DNA of 64,000 nucleotides from Eubacteriales bacterium (GTDB lineage Bacteria; Bacillota; Clostridia; Lachnospirales; Lachnospiraceae), in assembly GCA_030536555.1 (NCBI GenBank), contig JAUNPU010000009.1, forward strand, positions 72,111 through 136,110, read 5' to 3'. Made by a program: the position numbers and the translations under genes. Positions 33,306-42,404 of the stretch are shown here, one piece after another; positions within the stretch are counted from its first letter, which is position 1, and the number at the start of each line of letters is the position of its first letter. The notes under the pieces were generated by a model. That model made no database searches, was not told the DNA's origin, and saw nothing but the letters and a program-made list of their open reading frames with translations.

Positions 33306-35758
33306 AGAAGGTATCTGAGAGTGTATATCTGTTTCCGGTGCGCCATCACAGCCCGGTCTGTGGATTCCATTTGAAGCGTGCGATCGCGGCTTTCAACCCG
33401 GATGTGATTCTGATCGAGGGACCGGAGAATGCCGACGGGCTGATTCCGGTGCTGACGGACCCGGAGACCCGGACACCGGTGGCATGCTACTATGCCTACC
33501 GGGACAGCAGAGGCTATCTGGGGGAGAAGAAGGCGGCTTACCGGTGCTACTATCCATTTCTGGAATGCTCCCCGGAGCTGGTGGCGCTGCGGGAGGCAAA
33601 GGCGCTTGGAATCCCGGCATCCTTCATGGACCTGCCCTACGGAGAGATTCTGCTTGGAACGGTGGAGGGGAAAGGCGTGCGGACCGGGGAAGGCAGACAG
33701 ACCTACAACGATGACTACCTGCTGAGCAGGAGCCGCTACGTGGCGCTGCTCTGCGAGAAGGCAGAGGTCCGGGACTTTGAAGAGTTCTGGGAGCGGTATT
33801 TCGAGCAGAAGGGGCTGCGCATCAGTACGGAAGAATTTGTGCGCCAGATGCGGACCTACTGCGAGCTGTCGCGGCGGTACAGCTCCAAGGAGGAGCTTTT
33901 GGAGGACGGCTGTCTGCTGCGGGAGCGGCATATGGCGAACCGGATCCGGAAGGCTTTGGATGAGGGAAAGCGGGTTCTGGCTGTGACGGGCGGATTTCAC
34001 ACGTCGGGAATCGAGAAGCTTTTAAAGGAACCGCAGAAGGCGGATGTGCCGCATCCCATGGAGGCGGGGGACCAGGAGGTGTACCCGATGGCATATTCCA
34101 TGGAGGAGGCGGATGCGCTGAACGGCTATGCCAGCGGCATGCAGTCGCCGGGATTCTATGACCGGGTGTGGAGACGGCTGCAGGCGGCGGAGCAGGGGAG
34201 CGGGACGGGCAGGTGCGGAGCAGGCGGAGATGATGCAGGCAGGTGTGTGACAGGCGGAAGCGGAGCAGACAGTTGTGGAGCAGGCAGTCACGGCGTCTAT
34301 GAGGAGACGGTGCTGGAATATCTGATCATGGTGGGGAAGAAGGCACGAAGGCAGGAGGAGAGTGTGTCCTCCTATGATGAAATCTGTGCCTATACCATGG
34401 CGAAGGGGCTGGCGGCGCTGCGGGGCAAGGCAGAGCCGGGGCTTTATGAGCTGAGGGACAGTGTGCGTTCCTCCTATGTGAAGGGGGAAGTGAATCTGTC
34501 TACGGATGCGCCGCTGCGGATTCTGCGGGAGCTGACCACAGGCGACCAGGTAGGCGTGCTTTGTAAAGGAGCGCCGAGACCACCTCTGCTGACAGACTTT
34601 GAGGAAACCTGTCTGGCGTTCGGGATGAAGCTGCATTCAGCCCTGGAACAGGAGGTGACTCTGGAGATCTTCTCGAAGGAGAAGCACCTGCGGATGAGCC
34701 GCTTTTTCTATCAGCTTGACTTTCTGGAGATCGGCTTTGCCAGACGGACGAAGGGGGCGGATCTGGTGAACCGCAGAGACCGGAGCCGGATTCGGGAGGT
34801 CTGGCATTATAAGTGGAACAGCCAGGTGCCCGCCAGGCTCATTGATGTCTCCATTCGAGGAGGCACGGTGGAGGAGGCAGTGACAAACCTGCTTTTGAAA
34901 CGGTTTTACGAAGCCAACAGCTGTGCGGAGGCGGCGAGACTGCTGTTGCAGGGCTTTCAGATGGGACTGTGGGAGGAAGAGAAGCGTCTGCAGAGACAGT
35001 TCCGGGAAATTCTGGCGGGGGACGGGGACTTCTTCTCCCTGAGCAGGGGATTTTCTGATTTGGTGATGCTGTCGGAGCTTCAGGCACTGTATCAGATTCG
35101 GGAGGACAAAGAACTGACAGAGCTGACCAGAAGCTGCTTTCAGAAGCTTTTGCAGATGCTGCCGTCCATGGCAGGCATTGCCGACCGGCAGATGAAGCAG
35201 GGTATGGAGTGCTGCCTGATGCTCTACCGGACCACAGGAAGACGGACGTATGTGGGTCTTCGGGAGCCGCTGATGGAGGGATTTGAGCGTCTGCTGGAGC
35301 AGGAGCAGGTACAGCCGGGGCTGCAGGGGGCGGTCATGGGGCTTTTGTACGGACAGAACCGGGTGTATGAGAAGCGGATTCGTGAGACCGCCGCAGGCTA
35401 TATCCACGGGACCAGAGAAATGATGCCGAAAAGTGCGGCATTTTTGCGGGGCTTGTTTTTTACGGCGCGGGATTATGTATTTGTAAGTGGAGATTTTTTG
35501 AAACTGATTGATGAGCTGCTGGACCGGCTTCCAGATGAGACATTTCTGCAGCTGCTTCCGGAGCTGAGGATGGCCTTTGGATACTTTACACCGCTGGAGA
35601 CGGATCGCATTGCCGGGCAGGCGGCGGCCCTTCACGGGAGGAACAAGAGCGAGCTGCTTCGCGGGGAGAAGGTGCTTCCGGCTGTCTATTCCTACGGGGA
35701 ACGGCTGGATCACATGGCAGGAAAACAGCTTTTGGAATCGGACGTGCTGCCGGGCTGA
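33266..35758 (+). CDS. DUF5682 family protein (YehM-like)
   Basis: An 830-residue cytosolic protein. The N-terminus FPVRHHSPVCGFHLKRAI, then VILIEGPENAD, and later VLAVTGGFHTSGIEKLL resemble the TraB/EreA/ChaN fold, where such histidines bind metal or haem (inference). The rest is helical and leucine-rich with no named motif. A glycine/cysteine insert made of three 30-bp repeats lies at 34208-34297, between conserved blocks. The start overlaps the MoxR gene by 40 bases, so translation is coupled; a weak AGAGGG lies before ATG 33266. The function is unknown in any organism I know of, but it travels with MoxR, vWA and SWIM proteins. Confidence 0.88.
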   Translation: MESVLRGEKVPEIEKVSESVYLFPVRHHSPVCGFHLKRAIAAFNPDVILIEGPENADGLIPVLTDPETRTPVACYYAYRDSRGYLGEKKAAYRCYYPFLECSPELVALREAKALGIPASFMDLPYGEILLGTVEGKGVRTGEGRQTYNDDYLLSRSRYVALLCEKAEVRDFEEFWERYFEQKGLRISTEEFVRQMRTYCELSRRYSSKEELLEDGCLLRERHMANRIRKALDEGKRVLAVTGGFHTSGIEKLLKEPQKADVPHPMEAGDQEVYPMAYSMEEADALNGYASGMQSPGFYDRVWRRLQAAEQGSGTGRCGAGGDDAGRCVTGGSGADSCGAGSHGVYEETVLEYLIMVGKKARRQEESVSSYDEICAYTMAKGLAALRGKAEPGLYELRDSVRSSYVKGEVNLSTDAPLRILRELTTGDQVGVLCKGAPRPPLLTDFEETCLAFGMKLHSALEQEVTLEIFSKEKHLRMSRFFYQLDFLEIGFARRTKGADLVNRRDRSRIREVWHYKWNSQVPARLIDVSIRGGTVEEAVTNLLLKRFYEANSCAEAARLLLQGFQMGLWEEEKRLQRQFREILAGDGDFFSLSRGFSDLVMLSELQALYQIREDKELTELTRSCFQKLLQMLPSMAGIADRQMKQGMECCLMLYRTTGRRTYVGLREPLMEGFERLLEQEQVQPGLQGAVMGLLYGQNRVYEKRIRETAAGYIHGTREMMPKSAAFLRGLFFTARDYVFVSGDFLKLIDELLDRLPDETFLQLLPELRMAFGYFTPLETDRIAGQAAALHGRNKSELLRGEKVLPAVYSYGERLDHMAGKQLLESDVLPG
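34208..34297 (+). repeat. In-frame 30-bp tandem repeat (3 units) inside the DUF5682 gene
   Basis: Three 30-base units begin at 34208, 34238 and 34268 and encode GRCGAGGDDA, GRCVTGGSGA and DSCGAGSHGV (residues 315-344). Each carries one cysteine. The segment is flanked by ordinary sequence and looks like an expansion at a surface loop. Confidence 0.87.
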
Positions 35759-35776
35759 GGCGGAAGGAGACAGGAT

Positions 35777-36907
35777 ATGGATGACACCAGACAGATGAAT
35801 CGCTGGAGACTGATTCTGGGGAAAATGGCGGAGAATCAGATTGCTTTTTCATCGGAATCCGGGCTGGAGCGGGGGATTTCCTGCATGGAGCTTGAGGACG
35901 CGCTGGAATTTCTCTATGGCAGAGAACACGGGGATGATATAAGGCGGGAAGGCGGCACCGGGGCAAGCCAGCTGACGGCGGCCTCCTGGATCACGAAGAT
36001 TCGAAAGCTGTTTCCGAGGGAGACAGTGGAGATTCTGGAAAAGCATGCCCTTGAGACCTATGGAATGACGGAGCTTCTGACGGACAGGGAGGTGCTGGAG
36101 AAGCTGGAACCAAATCAGCAGCTTTTGAAGACGATCCTGCAGCTGAAGCATCTGATGAAGGGAGATGTGCTGGATACAGCCAGGCGGATTGTGAGAAAGA
36201 CAGCAGAGGAGATCGAGAAGCAGCTGGAGCAGGAGCTGCAAAGATCTTTTCTGGGAAGGCTGGACCGAAATGCGGTCAGCCATACGCCGTCCATCCGCAA
36301 TCTGGATATTCGACGGACCATTCGGCGGAATCTGCAGCACTATGATCTGGAAAAGAAGCAGCTGATGCTGGATCAGGTGTATTTTAACAGTCGGACCAGA
36401 CGTTATAACCGCTGGCGGGTCATCATTGCTGTGGACGAGAGCGGGTCCATGCTGGACAGCGTGATTCACAGTGCGGTGATGGCGGGAATCTTCGCAAGGC
36501 TTCCCATGCTGGATACGCGGCTTGTGATCTTTGACACGCAGGTGGTGGACTTGAGCGCACAGGTGGAGGACCCGGTGGAGACGCTGATGAGCATTCAGCT
36601 GGGTGGAGGAACCTACATTGCGGGAGCGCTGGACTATTGCGAACGACTGATCGAAAATCCCAGTCGGACTATGGTGGTGCTGGTTTCCGATCTCTATGAA
36701 AGTGGAAATGTGGGGGCGATGCTGGGAATCAGCAGAGGCATTGTTGAGAGCGGAGCAAAGCTGATCTGCCTGACAGCCCTTGATATGGAAGCGAAGGCGG
36801 TGTATGACCGGCAGACGGCGCAGAAGCTGGCGGACCTGGGGGCTTATGTGGGAGCCATGACGCCGGAAGCGCTGGGAGATTTTATGGGGAAGGTGATGAA
36901 TGGGTGA
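35777..36907 (+). CDS. vWA domain protein (YehP-like)
   Basis: A 376-residue protein. The N-terminal ~200 residues are helical (LEKLEPNQQLLKTILQLKHL; RTIRRNLQHYD). The C-terminal von Willebrand factor A domain has a full metal-ion-dependent adhesion site: DESGSM with Asp220, Ser222 and Ser224, then GGGTYI and VSDLYESG. Cytosolic vWA proteins partner with MoxR ATPases as substrate adaptors. It lies 18 bases after DUF5682 and overlaps the SWIM gene by 8 bases. AGGAGACAGG precedes ATG 35777. Confidence 0.92.
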   Translation: MDDTRQMNRWRLILGKMAENQIAFSSESGLERGISCMELEDALEFLYGREHGDDIRREGGTGASQLTAASWITKIRKLFPRETVEILEKHALETYGMTELLTDREVLEKLEPNQQLLKTILQLKHLMKGDVLDTARRIVRKTAEEIEKQLEQELQRSFLGRLDRNAVSHTPSIRNLDIRRTIRRNLQHYDLEKKQLMLDQVYFNSRTRRYNRWRVIIAVDESGSMLDSVIHSAVMAGIFARLPMLDTRLVIFDTQVVDLSAQVEDPVETLMSIQLGGGTYIAGALDYCERLIENPSRTMVVLVSDLYESGNVGAMLGISRGIVESGAKLICLTALDMEAKAVYDRQTAQKLADLGAYVGAMTPEALGDFMGKVMNG

Positions 36908-38828
36908 GGTGCTGCAGCATATGAAGGAACTGAGACAGGCGCTGCCGGAGGTAGAGGATCTGACGCTGGTAGAGCTGAGCAACAAGGGCACTGTGAAGCG
37001 TGCCTATAAGGATCTGGAACAGGAGCAGCCGACGGTCTGCTGGAGGGGCGGAGAATCCGGAACACCGGAGGAGGCGGAGGTGACCATGGGGGATGCGGTA
37101 TGCAGAATACGCATACCCCTGTCGGATAGTATCTGCAGCTGTCCTTCACGCAGTATGTGCCGTCACAGAATCGCGGCAATCCTGTGGCTGAAGCGGGAGT
37201 GTGCCGGAGAGAAGCAGCCGCTTACCAAAGAAGAGGTGGAGGCAAAGCGGGAAGCGGTTCCGGAGAAGCGGCAGGAGGAGAAGGCGGAGACAAAGCCCAA
37301 AAAGGAGAGACATATCGACCCGCGGCAGGCAAAGCAGCTGGCAGCCTTCTGGAAAGAGGAGCTGACGCTGCAGCTTACTGCCGGACTGACCAGACTTCCG
37401 GCGGAGACGGAGGCCAGCATGGAGCGGCTGGCGCTGCTCAGTCACCGGGCGGGATTTGCAGAGCTGGAACGGGGCGCCAGAGAGGCAGAAGGACTGTATC
37501 GGCAGTATTTTTCCAGATCGGTGGCATTTCGCACGGAGAATCTGATGAGAAAGCTGATCGGGCTTTACGGTCAGGCAGATCTGGTGGAACGGATGGAGGA
37601 TGTGGAACAGCTTGCAGGAAGCTTCCGGGATACCTATGACCCGGTGGGAGAGCTGTTTCTGATGGGGATGGGAAGCCGCGCATTTCAGGGCGGAAGCGGG
37701 TATGAGGGAGAAATCTATTATTTTCTGGAGACAGGAACGGGGAGCTGGTATACCTGGACCGATGTCAGACCTGCGTTCTATGAAGGACAGAGGCGGCGGA
37801 CAGATGGAAGCCGGCAGGCGGCTCCCTGGGAGCTGAACTGCAGCAGGGAGCAGATGGCGGAGATGAATATTCGCCTGACTCATGCGAAAGCGGCAGCAGG
37901 CGGCAGGCTGTCGGTGAGCCGGGAGACAAAGGGGGACTTATTGCGGACCAGAGAGCCGTATGAAGCGGCATTCCATGAGAAAATCCGCTGGGACTACCGG
38001 GAGCTTCTGCAGCAGTATTTTTCAAAGCCGCAAAAGGAACAGGAAGAGACGGACCACCTGGTGCTTGCTGGTGCGGTCGGTATGGGAGAGCCGGTGTTCG
38101 ATGCAGTGGAGCAGCGCTTCTTTCTGCCTCTTTATGACCGGAACGGGCGGACTGTACCGGTCTCACTGCGGTATTCGAAGGAGGAGCGATACACGATCCG
38201 GGTGCTGGAACGGCTGCAGAAGCGGCTGGAACAGAGGCAGAAGGTGGATGAACAGAGGTCAGACGGACAGAAGCCGGACGGACGGCAGGCGACGGAAGAG
38301 GACTGCAGCGGTATGGCATTCTTTGGACGGCTTTATCTGGAGAAGGGGCAGCTGATGCTGTATCCGATTGAATTTTTTGACAGGCTGGCGGTGCCGGAGC
38401 CGGATACTGAACGGGAGAATCAGAGCTTCGGGTGGGGAAAGTCAGGCTTTGAGCTGATGGACCGTGAATTCGGTCTGTTTTTGGAGGTGCGGCAGCTACA
38501 GCGGTTTACAGGATATTTTGCAGATGTGAATCAGGTGCTTTCTGATCTGCTGCAGAGCGGGCTGGATTCTGTTCTGGAGGAGACGGTGCAGGGCATTGTT
38601 CGACTGGCAGCGGAGGGAGAAGCTCTGGGGCTACATCTGGCAGGGGAAAAGCTGGGCAGCCTGGCGGAAGCGCTGTGCCAAAAGCGCCACCGGATGAGCT
38701 TTGATCCAGAACCGGTGATGAAGCTCTGGACGGAGCTGGAAGCCTATCTTGAGGTCTGCGAAGAGCTGACGGCGCGGGATATGGCTCAGGTACTGATGGA
38801 ACAGAAAATGAGGGAGGAACAATCATGA
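36900..38828 (+). CDS. SWIM zinc-finger protein (YehQ-like)
   Basis: A 642-residue protein with an N-terminal SWIM zinc finger of the form CxCx5CxH (Cys79, Cys81, Cys87, His89 in CSCPSRSMCRH). SWIM fingers bind DNA or protein. The long remainder is helical with a charged linker near residue 445 (EQRQKVDEQRSDGQKPDGRQ) that contains an imperfect repeat. No other domain is recognised. It overlaps vWA by 8 bases upstream and DUF4132 by 4 bases (ATGA) downstream, so the five proteins are probably made together. Confidence 0.88.
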   Translation: MGEVLQHMKELRQALPEVEDLTLVELSNKGTVKRAYKDLEQEQPTVCWRGGESGTPEEAEVTMGDAVCRIRIPLSDSICSCPSRSMCRHRIAAILWLKRECAGEKQPLTKEEVEAKREAVPEKRQEEKAETKPKKERHIDPRQAKQLAAFWKEELTLQLTAGLTRLPAETEASMERLALLSHRAGFAELERGAREAEGLYRQYFSRSVAFRTENLMRKLIGLYGQADLVERMEDVEQLAGSFRDTYDPVGELFLMGMGSRAFQGGSGYEGEIYYFLETGTGSWYTWTDVRPAFYEGQRRRTDGSRQAAPWELNCSREQMAEMNIRLTHAKAAAGGRLSVSRETKGDLLRTREPYEAAFHEKIRWDYRELLQQYFSKPQKEQEETDHLVLAGAVGMGEPVFDAVEQRFFLPLYDRNGRTVPVSLRYSKEERYTIRVLERLQKRLEQRQKVDEQRSDGQKPDGRQATEEDCSGMAFFGRLYLEKGQLMLYPIEFFDRLAVPEPDTERENQSFGWGKSGFELMDREFGLFLEVRQLQRFTGYFADVNQVLSDLLQSGLDSVLEETVQGIVRLAAEGEALGLHLAGEKLGSLAEALCQKRHRMSFDPEPVMKLWTELEAYLEVCEELTARDMAQVLMEQKMREEQS

Positions 38829-41800
38829 ATCTGGGAGAGGAACGGGACTATCTGAAATTACAGGAGGCGCTGGAAGCGCTGGAGCTTACAGAGGGGAATC
38901 GGGCGCTGGCAGAACGTTATCTGGATCCGGCGCAGCCGGAGAATCCGAAGGCTCTTGAGAAGGCAGAGCATCAGGACTTTTCCGATATGACGAATGAACA
39001 GAGAAGGGTGACCCATGCCTATGTGGAACACTGCGAGAAGCGGAATAAGAAGGAGGAGCTGGGACGGTGGGTACGCCTGATATGTGCCATCGGCGGTTCT
39101 GTGGCATTTTATCCGCTGGCGCAGTATGGATTTGAGGTGAGGAAGCTGGGCGTATCGGTTTCTGAGGAGCAGAATCTGGCAATGGAAGCAGAGGCTCACG
39201 TATGGAGCAGCCATTCCCTGGACCCTCGATCTCTGAATCTCTTGTGGGAAGCCGGCCGAAAGAATCCGGAGATCTTATACAGGGCGTCCGGGTTGTGCTA
39301 TGGCAGGTCCGCCAATGCAAAGCTTCTGCTGAAGTCTATGTATTTAAGCCTTGTAAAGCCTTCGGGAAATATCGGCAGTATCCTGAAGAATATTTTGGGG
39401 AAGAAGGATGCGGACACAGAGAAGATTGCCTGGAGCATCCTGATGACCATGAACAACAGTCTGCAATCGCTGTTTGTCAGTTCCCCTACAGAGGAGGAAC
39501 TGCGGGAGCTGCGCAGATTTCTTGATACGGATCATCAGACAGGTCCGATTCCGGAACCGGCGGCAGGTATTTTAAAGAAGTACAGGACGGATGACTATCT
39601 GCTGAAATTATTTGCAGGCTGTGCATTCCTATCCATGGCGCATTGGGTGAAGCTGCAGTCATTTCTGCGCATGTGTCTGGCTGCAAACAGATGGGGAACA
39701 TTGAATGCATGTCAGAACGCTGTCATGCCGAAGCAGTATGAGGAGCGGGAAGTCATGCTGGAGCGCCTGCTTCCCATTTCCCAGCAGAGCTATCTGGAGT
39801 GGTGTATCAAGACCAAGCTGACACGGCCGATTCGAAGGATGGCGCAGCAGAATCCGGAGGTGATTTACCGGGCGGCAGAGTCCTGTACGCTGGAAGAGTA
39901 TACATTTCTGATGCAGAGCATTCAGGCGGTGCCGACGCTTTACAGAGAAATGTCAGCCTCGTTTGGGCAGACAATGCTGGAAAAATCGGCATCTCAGATA
40001 GTAGAGAGCTTTACGGTCGGGCAGACGGAGGCAAAGGCGTACCTGCTGGGAGAGGGGGAGCTGACCTCGCTCTATCCGTTTGCAGACAGATGGAAGCAGG
40101 AGAAGGATTATTATCTGGGAGGTTTTCATACGCTGGAGCAGCTGCCGAGGGATGGTCAGCTTTTTCGCCGCGGGTTGATTCTGGCGGCACTCAGACAGTT
40201 TGGCTATCTGTTTTCTGCTTTTCTGCTCCGATCGCAGGGAGACAACCGGTTTACAGGGACTGAGCTTCTGGAGATATTCCGGCAGGAGCAGCTTCCCTTT
40301 TCCTTCCAGCTGGAGTGCTGCGAGTCCATATATGGGAGTTTCTACGGAGAGAAGGATAAGGAGAAGTTTCTGGATGAGGCTGTGAAGCATTACGCAAAAT
40401 ACCGGAGTACATATGGAGATGAGCTTCGTCTGGGGGCGGGAAATGCCGGTGTGGCAGGTCGCTGTATCTGCATCCGGGCGCTGGATGCCTTCTGGCAGCA
40501 GGAGAAGGAGACACTGCTTGCCTGCGCACAGGACAGCTCCAAGATGGTGAAGGGGCTTCTGGAAGCGGTTTATGGCAGCCACAGAGAGTGGGAGCCGGAG
40601 GTGCTGGCACTTCTTTCATCAAAAAAGTCTCAGGAGCGGGAACTGGCTGTGCTGGTGTTAAGGCAGTGGGGCACAGACCGGTATCGGAAGCAGCTGGAGG
40701 AGGCGCTGGAGAAGGAGAAGAGTAAGAAGCTTCAGGAGCTGATCCGGGGCAGCCTTGGAATGGCAGACCAGGCGGCAGACGGGACCGGCGGGCACGTCAG
40801 GACGCCGAAGGAGCTGGCAACAGAGATCTTGAAGGGCGGAAAGAAGCGAAAGATAGCCTGGGTATTGGAGACTCCGGGCACGGCAGTGCCCTTAAAGGAC
40901 GGAAGCGAGGCTCCGGAGGAATACCTGCAGGCGATTCTGGTGGCTTATGCAGATATGCCGGTTCCAGGATTCAGTCCGGATGCGAAAACTCTGGCGGGGG
41001 AGCTGGCGGCAGACAGGCTGGCTGACTTTATGGCGGAGCTGTTTGGCAAGTGGCTGGAGAACAAGGCGGAAGCAAAGAAGAAATGGGTGCTCTACGCCGC
41101 TTCCATTCACGGCGGTGGGCAGATCATCCCGCTGATCCACCATCAGATTCAGGAGTGGCCGCAGTATGCCAGAGGAGCCATGGCGGCGGAAGCTGTGAAG
41201 GCGCTGGCACTGAACGGAAGTTCCGAGGCACTTCTACTGGTGGACAATATTTCCCGCAAGTTCAAGTTCCGTCAGGTGAAGACGGCGGCGGGAGAAGCCC
41301 TTTCCTATGCGGCGGAGCAGATGAACATATCCAGAGAGGAGTTGGAGGACCGGATCGTGCCGGGGCTTGGCTTCGGGGAGGATATGAGCAGAACCTTCGA
41401 CTATGGGACCCGGACCTTTACGGTGTACCTGACACCGGATTTGGAACTGGAGGTGCTTGACAAGGATCAGAAGCGGTTAAAGACCCTTCCCGCACCGGGC
41501 AAGCGGGATGAGGAGGAGAAGGCTGCCGCTGCCTATGGGGAGTTCAAACAGCTGAAGAAGCAGCTTAAGACTGTAGTGACCAATCAGAAGCTTCGTCTGG
41601 AGCAGGCGCTGACGGCGGAACGGCAGTGGAAATCAGACCAGTGGACGGCGCTGTTTGTGAAGAATCCGGTGATGCATCAGTTCGCCATCGGGCTGATCTG
41701 GGGCGTCTATGAGCAGGGAACCCTGAAGGACACCTTCCGCTACATGGAGGACGGCAGCTTCAACACCGTGGATGAGGAGGAATATGAGCTTCCCACAGAG

Positions 41801-42334
41801 GGGATGATCGGTCTGGTGCATCCGGTGGAGCTGGATGCCGAGACGATCGGCGCATGGAAGGAGCAGCTTTCTGACTATGAGGTGACCCAGCCGATTCCGC
41901 AGCTGGAGCGGCAGGTATTTGATATCACAGAGGAGGAGCGGCAGGAGACGGAGCTTACCCGGTTCGGCGGTAAGATTCTCAATGACCTCTCTCTGACCGG
42001 CAAGCTTCAGACCATGGGCTGGTACCGGGGAAGTGTGCAGGATGGAGGCGTGTATACCACCTTCTACCGGGAAGACGGCGAGATCGGGGTGGAGCTGGAG
42101 TTCTCCGGAACCTTTGTGGGCGGTGAAAATGATGATGTGACGGTCTACGGGGCGACCTTTTACAAGGCGGGAACCGTGAAGCGGGGCAGCTATGTCTACG
42201 ACACCATCAAGCCGGAGAACCGGTATCGCCTGGGGGAGGTCAACGCCAGGTATTTCAGCGAGATCGTGTATCAGCTGACGAAGGCAACCGCGTCCAGCCA
42301 GGAGCAGGTGGCTTATCCGGAGTGCAGGAAGTAG
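38825..42334 (+). CDS. DUF4132 domain protein (YehI/MolR-like), 1169 residues
   Basis: The largest protein of the operon. The N-terminal ~750 residues are alpha-helical with HEAT-like stretches (LVLRQWGTDRYRKQLEEAL). The C-terminal ~400 residues match DUF4132: GIGF-like PGLGFGEDMSRTFDYG, LTPDLELEVLD, a helical LKKQLKTVVTNQKLRLEQAL, FAIGLIWGVY, MIGLVHPVELD and a last part around GVELEFSGTFVGGENDD. E. coli YehI and MolR share this domain; its biochemical role is not established. It starts at the ATGA overlap with the SWIM gene. No terminator is visible before the AraC gene 70 bases later. Confidence 0.87.
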   Translation: MNLGEERDYLKLQEALEALELTEGNRALAERYLDPAQPENPKALEKAEHQDFSDMTNEQRRVTHAYVEHCEKRNKKEELGRWVRLICAIGGSVAFYPLAQYGFEVRKLGVSVSEEQNLAMEAEAHVWSSHSLDPRSLNLLWEAGRKNPEILYRASGLCYGRSANAKLLLKSMYLSLVKPSGNIGSILKNILGKKDADTEKIAWSILMTMNNSLQSLFVSSPTEEELRELRRFLDTDHQTGPIPEPAAGILKKYRTDDYLLKLFAGCAFLSMAHWVKLQSFLRMCLAANRWGTLNACQNAVMPKQYEEREVMLERLLPISQQSYLEWCIKTKLTRPIRRMAQQNPEVIYRAAESCTLEEYTFLMQSIQAVPTLYREMSASFGQTMLEKSASQIVESFTVGQTEAKAYLLGEGELTSLYPFADRWKQEKDYYLGGFHTLEQLPRDGQLFRRGLILAALRQFGYLFSAFLLRSQGDNRFTGTELLEIFRQEQLPFSFQLECCESIYGSFYGEKDKEKFLDEAVKHYAKYRSTYGDELRLGAGNAGVAGRCICIRALDAFWQQEKETLLACAQDSSKMVKGLLEAVYGSHREWEPEVLALLSSKKSQERELAVLVLRQWGTDRYRKQLEEALEKEKSKKLQELIRGSLGMADQAADGTGGHVRTPKELATEILKGGKKRKIAWVLETPGTAVPLKDGSEAPEEYLQAILVAYADMPVPGFSPDAKTLAGELAADRLADFMAELFGKWLENKAEAKKKWVLYAASIHGGGQIIPLIHHQIQEWPQYARGAMAAEAVKALALNGSSEALLLVDNISRKFKFRQVKTAAGEALSYAAEQMNISREELEDRIVPGLGFGEDMSRTFDYGTRTFTVYLTPDLELEVLDKDQKRLKTLPAPGKRDEEEKAAAAYGEFKQLKKQLKTVVTNQKLRLEQALTAERQWKSDQWTALFVKNPVMHQFAIGLIWGVYEQGTLKDTFRYMEDGSFNTVDEEEYELPTEGMIGLVHPVELDAETIGAWKEQLSDYEVTQPIPQLERQVFDITEEERQETELTRFGGKILNDLSLTGKLQTMGWYRGSVQDGGVYTTFYREDGEIGVELEFSGTFVGGENDDVTVYGATFYKAGTVKRGSYVYDTIKPENRYRLGEVNARYFSEIVYQLTKATASSQEQVAYPECRK

Positions 42335-42404
42335 GGTGGTGGAAAATATACAGAAGAGATGCAGAAGAAGTACAGGCAGTAAGGAGAAGGCAGGAGGTGA
42401 CGGG

